From DAIDKA01 sp035506335 (lineage in GTDB: Bacteria; Pseudomonadota; Gammaproteobacteria; Steroidobacterales; Steroidobacteraceae), in assembly GCA_035506335.1 (NCBI GenBank), contig DATJPN010000230.1, positions 1 through 12,422 of the forward strand: a DNA stretch of 12,422 bases. Reading direction: 5' to 3'. Below the pieces are notes generated by a model. It worked only from the letters and a program-made list of their open reading frames with translations, made no database searches and was not told the DNA's origin. A program made the position numbers and the translations under genes. Positions 1-6,345 of the stretch are shown in pieces; the stretch's first letter is position 1, and each line of letters begins with the position of its first letter.

Positions 1-60
1 GAGCGCGAGCTTGAGTTGGTCAACCTTTTGCTCGATGGTCAATCCGTCCCAATTAAGCAT
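1..60 (-). CDS. N-terminal fragment of a small unrecognised protein (cut by window edge)
   Basis: An open frame begins with ATG at 60-58 and runs off the left edge after 20 codons. The visible residues are MLNWDGLTIEQKVDQLKLAL, which look like an amphipathic helix start, as in small coiled-coil proteins. A GGAG sequence at 70-67 lies 6 nt before the ATG, a good ribosome-binding site. The gene starts 72 bp beyond the 3' end of tRNA-Pro, in DNA that is less GC-rich than the operon. I do not recognise the family. A competing plus-strand frame (1-117, ending in TAA at 115-117, tail KVDTKVDTTRD) is also open and could be the end of another gene. The minus-strand reading is preferred for its start and RBS, but 20 codons is weak evidence. 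Confidence 0.4.
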   Translation of the reverse strand, partial: MLNWDGLTIEQKVDQLKLAL

Positions 61-84
61 GGGTGTCTCCGGCCGTTTCCGAAA

Positions 85-106
85 GTGGACACAAAGGTGG
101 ACACAA
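85..106. repeat. Tandem direct repeat GTGGACACAA beyond tRNA-Pro 3' end
   Basis: The 10-bp sequence GTGGACACAA occurs at 85-94 and again at 97-106, a 12-bp period. It lies 27-48 bp beyond the 3' end of tRNA-Pro. The copies are seen directly. Their role is unknown: they could be recombinase arm-type sites of an element integrated at the tRNA, a protein-binding site upstream of the gene starting at position 60, or chance. Confidence 0.5.
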
Positions 107-132
107 CCCGAGATTAAGTAGTCGGAAAAAGC

Positions 133-209
133 TGGTCGGAACGCCGAGATTCGAACTCGGGACCCCTTGCACCCCATGCAAGTGCGCTACCAGACTGCGC
201 CACGTTCCG
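133..209 (-). tRNA. tRNA-Pro (anticodon GGG)
   Basis: This is a full 77-nt cloverleaf with encoded CCA (CCA is the complement of 133-135). The acceptor stem CGGAACG pairs with CGTTCCG, and C1 pairs with G72 as is typical of bacterial tRNA-Pro. The anticodon stem CTTGC/GCAAG encloses the loop ATGGGGT, so the anticodon GGG is at 175-173, followed by G37. This is the same loop as E. coli tRNA-Pro(GGG). The T arm carries GTTCGAATC. It reads proline codons CCC/CCU. It follows the protease gene by 28 bp and has its own likely promoter. A T5 run begins two bases after CCA. The gene lies at the left boundary of the conserved operon, and its 3' end faces the unrecognised DNA at 1-132. Confidence 0.97.
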
Positions 210-217
210 AACCTCGA

Positions 218-248
218 ATTATACCCGCTTGATCGGGTCAATGCTCAA
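218..248 (-). promoter_or_regulatory. Probable tRNA-Pro promoter
   Basis: A perfect -10 hexamer TATAAT lies at 223-218, only 8 bp before the first base of tRNA-Pro at 209. The best -35 candidate is TTGAGC at 248-243 (4 of 6 matches) with a long 19-bp spacer; it falls in the last codons of the protease gene. Transcription would start within one to three bases of the mature tRNA 5' end. The -10 is clear; the -35 is weak. Confidence 0.5.
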
Positions 249-252
249 GCGG
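225..252. other. Inverted repeat over protease stop codon and tRNA-Pro promoter
   Basis: CCGCTTGA at 225-232 is the exact reverse complement of TCAAGCGG at 245-252, with a 12-nt loop that contains the protease stop codon (240-238). In the minus-strand transcript it forms an 8-bp hairpin followed by GTATAATTCG, which is not U-rich, so it is at best a poor intrinsic terminator. It sits immediately upstream of the TATAAT of the tRNA-Pro promoter and could instead be an operator or an mRNA 3'-end stabiliser. Confidence 0.5.
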
Positions 253-2232
253 CTTGAAGGCCTTCAGGAAGGCGTCCAGCTTGGCGCGCATCGCATCCTG
301 GCTCGGGGCACCCTCGTTGCGCACGGTGAGGAGGTAGCGAACCTTGACCTCGTCAGGGGTTACCGGAGTGGTTCCACCGGGCGGCACGGCGATCGAAGCC
401 TTCATGCCGCCATTGTCACTGGCGGCCACGCCATTGAACGGGAAGTCCCCGGCGATCACCTTCTTCCAGCTGTTCTGGAAGCCATCGGGCAGGGTGGCAT
501 CGGGCGCGAGCGCCCGGCGGACATCGAGGTAGTTGACCTTCGTGCCCTCGCCCACCGCGATGCCGCCCACATCCCAGACCACCGTGGCGCCATCGGGGTA
601 GAAGCCGTAATTCAGTGACAGAATGCTGTCGGCCGCGAGGGACAGCATGTCGGATGTGACGTCGAGCTCGAGGCGGCGGCTGGCGATGTGCAGGTGCCTG
701 TAGTCCGCGGCGATATCGATCTTGAGGTCAGCCATGGCCTTGGGCTGGTAGGCCTTCAGGGGCAGGTACTCACGCCAGCGCGCGAGGGTCCCCTCCGGCG
801 TCGCGTAGATGAAGCTCGACAGGAGCTTCTCCTGGTCGAGGACGATATCGCGCAGGTAGCCGCGCGCGGTCATGAAGAGGGATGCGTAGCCTTCCGGCGT
901 CGGCAGGTTGAGCGTCACCAGGAAGGCATCGTCAAAGGGAATGGCCCAGATCTTCACCTGCCAGAGGCGGCCGTAATTGTCGGTGTGGCGGGACTCCTCG
1001 ATGGCCTTGCCGAGCGAGGTCACCTTGACGCTGTCGGTGCCGACCTGGCGGCTCAAGGAATAGCCGCTGCGCAGCATCAGGTCCATGAACACGGCCGAGT
1101 CGGAATACAGGCTCGCCAGCCGCACGTCATCGGGCAGGCGCAGACGGTAGAGGAATCCTCCGTAGCGCACGAAGCCGTTGTGGTCGAGCCGTGCTTCCTG
1201 GACCTGCGGACTGCCGAGGACCCAGTTGCGGTCCTGTTGCTGGTGGATCACGCGCGGCATCGGCGAGCGGTAGACCTGGTGCAACAGGACATCCGCACCG
1301 GCGCCGTTCGGGAAGATGTGGTCCTTGTTGTGCTCGAGCACCTGGGCCTCGCTGTGGGCGACGAGGGCGACCATGATCTTGCGCAGGCCGGCGTAGAAGT
1401 CCGCGAGACTCGCCGGCAGCGGCAGGCGCTCGTGTGTTTCGATGACTTCCGCCGCATCCATCACGGCAAGGCGGAAATTGGCGCGATTGTCGATGGTCGC
1501 GGCGTTCTCCGGAGCGGCCGCGACCAGGGCGATGGGTGCGGCGTAGTTCAGATTCTCGGACTCGGACTTGCGCAGCACGATGCCGATGACCCGGCCGTTC
1601 TTGTCGACGAGGGGCCCGCCACTGTTGCCCGGCGAGGCCGCCGCCGTGAACCTCAGCCACTTCCAGCGGCCATTGGCCTCCTCGGGCGTGTCGGAGGTGT
1701 AGACCCCGTCGCGGATCACGACGCCCTGCCCGAGCGCGTTGCCGACGGCAAATACCGGATCGTTGAGGGGCGGATTGCTGCCGATCGCGAGGGTCTTGCG
1801 GGTGGCCGGTTCGCGCTTCAGGGAAAAGACCACGAAGTCCTGGTCATCCGAGTACTTCAAGACGCGGTCGATGTCGTACACCTCACCGGCCGCATCGCGC
1901 AGCGCCGGCGGCCCGAACTGGCTGCCCATACCGAGCACCAGCACGTGGCCCGCGGTCACGTAGCGGTTCGGGCCGATCGCGAAGGCCGTGCCGATCGAAC
2001 GGTACTTGTCGACGCGCTGCTGATAGGGAATGAGCTCCAGCGGCAGCGCCCGCTCATAGGTCACGGTCTGTTCGGGCGGCTTCAGCTGCACGACCTCGAA
2101 GGTCGCCGCGAGGATCTGCTGATGGGTCGCGGTGTCCAGGTCCGCCGATCGCGCGGGCGCCAGGAACAGCACGCTCGCGGCGAGGGCCAGTGCCAGCCCG
2201 GGAAGGATCTGCCGGCGAACCTGAATGCTCAT
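238..2232 (-). CDS. Secreted trypsin-like serine protease with unknown C-terminal region
   Basis: This is a 664-residue protein, likely exported. Residues 1-30 form a signal peptide: basic MSIQVRRQ, a hydrophobic core, then ARSA with cleavage after about residue 29 or 30. Residues about 35-240 are a chymotrypsin/HtrA-fold peptidase domain with a complete triad: His96 in TAGHV, Asp132 in QDFVVFSL and Ser204 in PGNSGGPL. This matches the Trypsin_2 type peptidases of HtrA/DegP-like proteins. No PDZ domain follows. Instead residues about 240-664 form a large region I cannot assign, without obvious membrane segments or low-complexity linkers. Translation starts at ATG 2232-2230 with GGTGA 4 nt upstream. 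The gene begins 43 bp after the MerR gene, with no hairpin between, so it may be read from the operon or from its own promoter. It separates the conserved block from tRNA-Pro. Substrate and role are unknown; envelope or periplasmic proteolysis is an inference. Confidence 0.85.
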   Translation of the reverse strand: MSIQVRRQILPGLALALAASVLFLAPARSADLDTATHQQILAATFEVVQLKPPEQTVTYERALPLELIPYQQRVDKYRSIGTAFAIGPNRYVTAGHVLVLGMGSQFGPPALRDAAGEVYDIDRVLKYSDDQDFVVFSLKREPATRKTLAIGSNPPLNDPVFAVGNALGQGVVIRDGVYTSDTPEEANGRWKWLRFTAAASPGNSGGPLVDKNGRVIGIVLRKSESENLNYAAPIALVAAAPENAATIDNRANFRLAVMDAAEVIETHERLPLPASLADFYAGLRKIMVALVAHSEAQVLEHNKDHIFPNGAGADVLLHQVYRSPMPRVIHQQQDRNWVLGSPQVQEARLDHNGFVRYGGFLYRLRLPDDVRLASLYSDSAVFMDLMLRSGYSLSRQVGTDSVKVTSLGKAIEESRHTDNYGRLWQVKIWAIPFDDAFLVTLNLPTPEGYASLFMTARGYLRDIVLDQEKLLSSFIYATPEGTLARWREYLPLKAYQPKAMADLKIDIAADYRHLHIASRRLELDVTSDMLSLAADSILSLNYGFYPDGATVVWDVGGIAVGEGTKVNYLDVRRALAPDATLPDGFQNSWKKVIAGDFPFNGVAASDNGGMKASIAVPPGGTTPVTPDEVKVRYLLTVRNEGAPSQDAMRAKLDAFLKAFKPLEH

Positions 2233-2275
2233 GGGATCACCGCCGGAACAATGAAGGAGGGAGGGACGCGAAAGA

Positions 2276-2632
2276 CTAACGGCGCAGGAGCTTCAGCACT
2301 TCCTCGAGTTCGAGTCGCAGCTGGCGCACGATCTGCTGGCTCTGGCTCACATCCGTGCGTGCTTCTTCACCGGTGAGCTTGTTGCGGGCCCCGCCGATCG
2401 TGAAGCCCTGCTCGTAGAGGAGGCTGCGGATCTGGCGGATGACGATCACGTCCTGGCGCTGGTAGTAGCGGCGGTTGCCTCGGCGCTTGACGGGCTTCAG
2501 CTGCGGGAACTCCTGCTCCCAGTAACGCAGCACGTGCGGCTTCACGCCGCACAGCTCGCTCACTTCACCGATCGTGAAGTAACGCTTGCCCGGAATCGGC
2601 GGCAGCGTGTCGTTATTCTTTGGCTCCAACAT
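2276..2632 (-). CDS. MerR-family transcriptional regulator (conserved downstream of ihfA)
   Basis: This is a 118-residue MerR-type DNA-binding protein. The winged helix-turn-helix starts at residues 18-40 (YFTIGEVSELCGVKPHVLRYWEQ), and the wing is in KRRGNRRYYQRQDV (about 50-62). A second helical segment follows (IRSLLYEQGFTIGGARNKL), then a short C-terminal helix (about 97-117) that could dimerise. It has no ligand-binding domain and no cysteine cluster for metal sensing; the only cysteine is Cys28 in the HTH. Thus it belongs to the small MerR type found next to ihfA in Pseudomonas and relatives, whose target is not known to me. Its ATG (2632-2630) lies inside ihfA, giving a 20-bp overlap and probable translational coupling. 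The N-terminus MLEPKNNDTLPPIPGKRYF matches my memory of the Pseudomonas homologue, which supports this start. The stop is TAG. Confidence 0.93.
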   Translation of the reverse strand: MLEPKNNDTLPPIPGKRYFTIGEVSELCGVKPHVLRYWEQEFPQLKPVKRRGNRRYYQRQDVIVIRQIRSLLYEQGFTIGGARNKLTGEEARTDVSQSQQIVRQLRLELEEVLKLLRR

Positions 2633-2915
2633 AGGCCTCGACCCGCGCTTTCAGCTTTTGCCCAGGACGGAAGGTTACGACACGTCGGGCCGTAATCGGA
2701 ATTTCTTCGCCGGTTTTCGGATTGCGCCCCGGGCGCTGGTTCTTGTCCCGGAGGTCAAAGTTCCCGAAGCCGGACAACTTCACCTGTTCGCCCTTCGACA
2801 GGGCCGCGCGCACTTCTTCGAAAAACAGGTCCACCAGCTCGCGCGCTTCGCGCTTGTTGAGGCCCAGCTGATTGAAGAGCGCCTCCGCCATCTCAGCCTT
2901 CGTGAGAGCCGTCAT
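2613..2915 (-). CDS. ihfA: Integration host factor subunit alpha
   Basis: This is a 100-residue HU/IHF-family protein that pairs with IhfB to bind and sharply bend DNA at specific sites. It acts in transcription, replication initiation and site-specific recombination. The sequence follows E. coli IhfA almost throughout: MTALTKAEMAEALFNQLGLN at the N-terminus, the GEQVKLSGFGNFDLRDK core (about 42-58), and the DNA-intercalating arm GRNPKTGEE with Pro66 at its tip. ITARRVVTFRPGQKLK follows. The open frame extends upstream to ATG 2939 and GTG 2951, but these lie inside pheT. The ATG at 2915-2913 matches the known N-terminus and is 4 bp after the pheT stop, so translation is probably coupled. The Shine-Dalgarno sequence is weak (GAG in ACGAGAATAAGCC). 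Its end overlaps the MerR gene by 20 bp. A possible private promoter lies inside pheT (3013-3041). Confidence 0.97.
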   Translation of the reverse strand: MTALTKAEMAEALFNQLGLNKREARELVDLFFEEVRAALSKGEQVKLSGFGNFDLRDKNQRPGRNPKTGEEIPITARRVVTFRPGQKLKARVEAYVGAKE

Positions 2916-2919
2916 TGGC

Positions 2920-5298
2920 TTATTCTCGTAATCTCGCATCCAGATTCTCACGCAGATCAGCCACCACGGCCGCTACTGCGCGGTCCACTTCGTCATCGGT
3001 TAGCGTGCGAGAAATATCTTGGAAAATCAAGCCCAAGGCAACGCTTTTTCGCCCTTCTTCTATGCCGGCGCCGCGATATACGTCAAATACACGCACATTT
3101 CGCAGGAAGCTTGACCCCGCCAAGACTACACGCTCGGAGAGCTCACCGAAAGTAACTTTCTCGGGCAACACCACGGCGAGGTCCCGACGCACCTGCGGCA
3201 TGCGGGAAATCTCGCGGCCCTGCGGCAATTTCACCCGCAATGCAACAACATCGATCTCGAACATCACCGGGGTGTGCGCGAAACCGAGCTCGCGCACCAG
3301 GCGCGGATGCAGTTCGCCCAGCCACCCCACCGGTGCTCCCGCGCGCAGCACCCGCGCGGTGCGTCCCGGATGCAGACACGAATGCGTCGCAGCCTCGAAG
3401 CCGAACTCCTCCGCGGCCCCCGTGGCGTCGAGCAAGGCCTGCAGGTCGGCCTTGCCGTCGTGGAAATCCGCCGCCTCACGCGCCTCGGGGCTGCCCCACT
3501 GCTCGGGCAGTCGCCGGCCCACCGCGAGCCCCGCGAGCGAATCCACCTCCGACACCGCCTGACCCGCGACGATGAATCGGGCGCCGTGGCCGAACAGGCG
3601 GATGCGATCCTGCTGGCGATGCTGATTCTCCAGCGCCGCGCGGACGAGACCGGGCCACAGGGACACCCGCATGACCGACAGGTCCGAGGCGATCGCATTC
3701 GCCAGACTCAAGGTCTGCGCCTGCGGGAACAAGGCGGCCTGCAGGGCCGGGTCGACGAAGGCAAAGGTGATGGTCTCGCAGTAGCCGCGCGCGATGAGCG
3801 CATCGAGGAGGCTGCGCTCCGGCGGGAGGGTCTCGGGTATCGCGGGAAAGACCTGCTGCCGCGCGGCGGGTGCTTCCGGAATCGCCTCGAACCCCATGAT
3901 GCGCGCGACCTCTTCGATGAGGTCCTCTTCGATGTGGATGTCGAAGCGATGGGGCGGCGGCTGCACGGTCCAGCCCGCGGCCGTCGTCGTCACCTGCATC
4001 TGCAGGTTCCCCAGGATGGCACTCACCCGGGCATCGGGGACGGCCACTCCCAGCAGCCGCGTCAGCCGCTCGCGGCGCAGGCTCACCGGGGCACGCACGG
4101 GCAATCCGCTGCGCTCTTCGGTGGTCACGACCGGACCGGCCTCGCCGCCGGCGATGGCCCGCAGCAGGGCCGTGGCACGCTCGAGGGCGCGCTCCTGGCC
4201 GCTCGGATCGACGCCGCGCTCGAAGCGCTGGCTGGCATCCGTGTGCAGACCCAGGCGCCGCGCGCGCCCGGCGATGCTCTCGGGCGCGAACCAGGCCACC
4301 TCGAGGAACACGTCGCGGGTCGCAGCGCTCACGCAGGTGCGCTCACCGCCCATCACGCCGGCCACGCCCACGGCGCCCGCCGCATCGGCGATCACGAGCA
4401 TGTCGGCATCGAGGCTCACTTCGCGGCCATCGAGGAGCGTGACCTTCTCACCGACCGCGGCCATGCGCGCCACGATATCGCCCGACACCTTCGCGAGGTC
4501 GTAGGCGTGCATCGGCTGACCCAACTCCAGCAGCACGTAGTTCGTGACATCCACCGCCGGGGAGATCGCGCGCACGCCCGCGCGCCGCAGGCGCTCCCGC
4601 AGCCACATCGGACTGGATCCCGAATTGTCGATCCCGCGGATCACCCGGCCGACGAATTTCGGGCAACCCGCGGCCTCCAGGCGCACGGCCTGCCGGTCGG
4701 TGAGCGCGGCCGGCACCGGCGCGATGGCCGGACCGGTGAGCGCGCCCCCCGTGAGCGCCGCGACTTCACGCGCAATGCCGAGGATCGACATGGCGTCGCC
4801 ACGATTCGGCGTCACGTTCAATTCCAGGACGGTCTCATCAAGGTGCAGGTAGTCGCGCAGGCTCGCGCCGAGCGGGGCATCCTCGGGCAGTTCGAGGATC
4901 CCGAGTCCGCCCTCGCCGATTCCGAGTTCGCGCGCCGAACACAGCATGCCGCGCGACTCCACGCCGCGCAGCGTCGCCGCGCCGATCGTGAGGCCGCCGG
5001 GCAGTTCGGCCCCGACCCCGGCCAGCGCGGTGCGCAGGCCCGCGCGGGCATTCGCGGCGCCGCAGACGATCTGCAGCGCCGGACCGGAGCCGGTGTTGAC
5101 CCGACACACGCGCAGCTTGTCGGCCTGCGGGTGCGGCACCGCCTCGAGGATCTGCACCACCACGACGCCGCTGAAGGCGGGCGCCGCGGGGTTCAGCGCC
5201 TCGAGCTCGAAGCCCGCCATGGTCAGCCGCGCACCCAGTTCCGGCGCCTGCCACGGCACCGTCAGCCACTCGCTCAGCCAGGAAACGGGGATCTTCAT
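2920..5298 (-). CDS. pheT: Phenylalanine--tRNA ligase beta subunit
   Basis: This is a 792-residue protein (E. coli 795) and the beta half of the cytoplasmic alpha2beta2 enzyme that charges tRNA-Phe. Domains by comparison with the family: MKIPVSWLSEWL N-terminus; OB-fold tRNA-binding domain at about 40-148 (VVVVQILEAVPHPQADKLRVC and VCGAANARAG); B3/B4 editing domain at about 210-370 (ELGQPMHAYDLAKV, LDGREV, GVAGVMGG), which hydrolyses Tyr-tRNA-Phe; B5 at about 400-475 (PPPHRFDIHIEEDLIEEVAR); inactive catalytic-like core; and the C-terminal anticodon-binding FDX-ACB domain from about 697 (PQVRRDLAVVLP to the end). It follows pheS by 14 bp and precedes ihfA by 4 bp. The last 250 bp or so of the gene are clearly less GC-rich than the rest (about 55% by hand count in 2941-3180, against about 75% in 4261-4320). 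No truncation or frameshift is seen. Confidence 0.98.
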   Translation of the reverse strand: MKIPVSWLSEWLTVPWQAPELGARLTMAGFELEALNPAAPAFSGVVVVQILEAVPHPQADKLRVCRVNTGSGPALQIVCGAANARAGLRTALAGVGAELPGGLTIGAATLRGVESRGMLCSARELGIGEGGLGILELPEDAPLGASLRDYLHLDETVLELNVTPNRGDAMSILGIAREVAALTGGALTGPAIAPVPAALTDRQAVRLEAAGCPKFVGRVIRGIDNSGSSPMWLRERLRRAGVRAISPAVDVTNYVLLELGQPMHAYDLAKVSGDIVARMAAVGEKVTLLDGREVSLDADMLVIADAAGAVGVAGVMGGERTCVSAATRDVFLEVAWFAPESIAGRARRLGLHTDASQRFERGVDPSGQERALERATALLRAIAGGEAGPVVTTEERSGLPVRAPVSLRRERLTRLLGVAVPDARVSAILGNLQMQVTTTAAGWTVQPPPHRFDIHIEEDLIEEVARIMGFEAIPEAPAARQQVFPAIPETLPPERSLLDALIARGYCETITFAFVDPALQAALFPQAQTLSLANAIASDLSVMRVSLWPGLVRAALENQHRQQDRIRLFGHGARFIVAGQAVSEVDSLAGLAVGRRLPEQWGSPEAREAADFHDGKADLQALLDATGAAEEFGFEAATHSCLHPGRTARVLRAGAPVGWLGELHPRLVRELGFAHTPVMFEIDVVALRVKLPQGREISRMPQVRRDLAVVLPEKVTFGELSERVVLAGSSFLRNVRVFDVYRGAGIEEGRKSVALGLIFQDISRTLTDDEVDRAVAAVVADLRENLDARLRE
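3013..3041 (-). promoter_or_regulatory. Possible internal promoter for ihfA inside pheT
   Basis: TTGCCT at 3041-3036 and GATATT at 3018-3013 are separated by 17 bp; each hexamer matches the sigma-70 consensus at 4 of 6 positions. It lies about 100 bp upstream of the ihfA start, in the locally AT-richer end of pheT. In E. coli ihfA has its own promoter within pheT, so the position fits. The motif match alone is weak. Confidence 0.27.
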
Positions 5299-5312
5299 GA
5301 AGACCTATCGGG

Positions 5313-6335
5313 TCAGAAAGCCGGGAACTGCTCGAGGAAGCGCAGGTCGTTGTCGAAGAACAGGCGCATGTCGTTGACGCCGTAGCGCAGCATCGCGAGC
5401 CGATCGATGCCCGCGCCGAAGGCGTAGCCGCTGTAGCGCTGCGGATCCACGCCGCTCGCCTTAAGCACGTTTGGGTGCACCATGCCGCAGCCGCAGATCT
5501 CCAGCCACCCGGTGTGCTTGCAGATGCGGCAGCCGGCGCCGTTGCAGAACACACAGGACATGTCGACCTCGGCCGACGGCTCCGTGAAGGGAAAGTACGA
5601 CGGCCGCAGGCGCATCGCGAGGTCGCGTTCGAAGAAGGCCTCGACGAAGCCATGCAGGATGGCCTTCAGGTTCGCGAAGCTCACGTTCTCGTCGACCAGC
5701 AGGCCCTCGAGCTGGTGGAACATCGGCGAGTGCGTCACGTCCGCATCGCTGCGATAGACACGCCCCGGGGCGATCACGGCCAGCGGCGCGCCGCGCGCGA
5801 GCAGCGCGCGGATCTGCACCGGGGAGGTGTGGGTGCGCAGCAGCCGGCCATCGGCGAAGTAGAAGGTGTCGTGCATCGCCCGCGCCGGATGGTTCGCGGG
5901 GATGTTCAGCGCCTCGAAGTTGTGGAACTCGTCCTCGATCTCGGGGCCTTCGGCCACGTCGAAACCGGCGCCGCGGAAGATGGCCTCGACCCGCAGCCGG
6001 GCGCGCGTGACCGGGTGCAGCGCCCCGCGCCGCTCGCCCCGGCCCGGGAGGGTGACATCGATGCGGCCCGAGGCGAGGCGCGCCTCATCGGCGGCCCGTT
6101 CGAGATCGGCGCGGCGGGCCTCGATGGCTTCGAGCACGCGGCTCTTCGCCTCATTGATGCGCGCGCCGGCGGCCGGGCGCTCGCTCGCCGGGAGCGCGCC
6201 CAGGGCCTTCAACTGCTCGGTGAGACCGCCCTTCTTGCCGAGCCATCGGACCCGGCACTCCTCGAGGGCCGCGAGGGCGCTGCACGAAGCGACTTCGCGC
6301 AGCGCCTGCTCGACCACGGAGCCCAGATCGCCCAC
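5313..6335 (-). CDS. pheS: Phenylalanine--tRNA ligase alpha subunit (GTG start)
   Basis: This is the 340-residue catalytic subunit of PheRS (E. coli 327) and a class II aminoacyl-tRNA synthetase. An N-terminal tRNA-binding coiled coil covers about residues 1-90 (ECRVRWLGKKGGLTEQ, RPAAGARINEAKS). Catalytic motifs follow: GPEIEDEFHNFEALNIP; motif 2 GRVYRSDADVTHSPMFHQLE at about 191-210; FPFTEPSAEVD; GMVHPNVL; and motif 3 YAFGAGIDRLAMLRYG at about 304-319. Between the last two blocks is a Cys-x2-Cys-x4-Cys-x2-Cys insert (Cys261, 264, 269, 272) that E. coli PheS lacks and that could bind zinc. The frame extends upstream to ATG 6407, inside rplT. GTG at 6335-6333 aligns exactly with E. coli Met1 and is preferred, although no clear Shine-Dalgarno precedes it. 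It lies 10 bp after rplT, leaving no room for the pheM leader-peptide attenuator of E. coli. Confidence 0.96.
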   Translation of the reverse strand: MGDLGSVVEQALREVASCSALAALEECRVRWLGKKGGLTEQLKALGALPASERPAAGARINEAKSRVLEAIEARRADLERAADEARLASGRIDVTLPGRGERRGALHPVTRARLRVEAIFRGAGFDVAEGPEIEDEFHNFEALNIPANHPARAMHDTFYFADGRLLRTHTSPVQIRALLARGAPLAVIAPGRVYRSDADVTHSPMFHQLEGLLVDENVSFANLKAILHGFVEAFFERDLAMRLRPSYFPFTEPSAEVDMSCVFCNGAGCRICKHTGWLEICGCGMVHPNVLKASGVDPQRYSGYAFGAGIDRLAMLRYGVNDMRLFFDNDLRFLEQFPAF

Positions 6336-6345
6336 GCCCGTGAGA

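Noticed and set aside
1..117. Plus-strand open frame ending at TAA 115-117 as an integrase C-terminus
   Set aside because: Orientation and position would fit, but 38 residues without a catalytic motif cannot identify an integrase, and the opposite strand has a better start and RBS.
63..257. 64-codon plus-strand open frame through tRNA-Pro
   Set aside because: Its middle (VGTPRFELGTPCTPC) is the well-known false translation of a tRNA antisense strand.
688..2376. 562-codon plus-strand open frame opposite the protease
   Set aside because: It is antisense to a gene with a clear signal peptide and catalytic triad. The frame's residues are rich in R, H, G, V and A as expected from a high-GC shadow, and no domain is seen.
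2916..2951. Longer ihfA starts at GTG 2951 or ATG 2939
   Set aside because: The added residues lie in pheT and are not found in IhfA proteins; ATG 2915 gives the family N-terminus.
3274..5385. 703-codon plus-strand open frame opposite pheT
   Set aside because: It is fully antisense to pheT, with low-complexity R/H/G/A-rich content and no recognisable motif.
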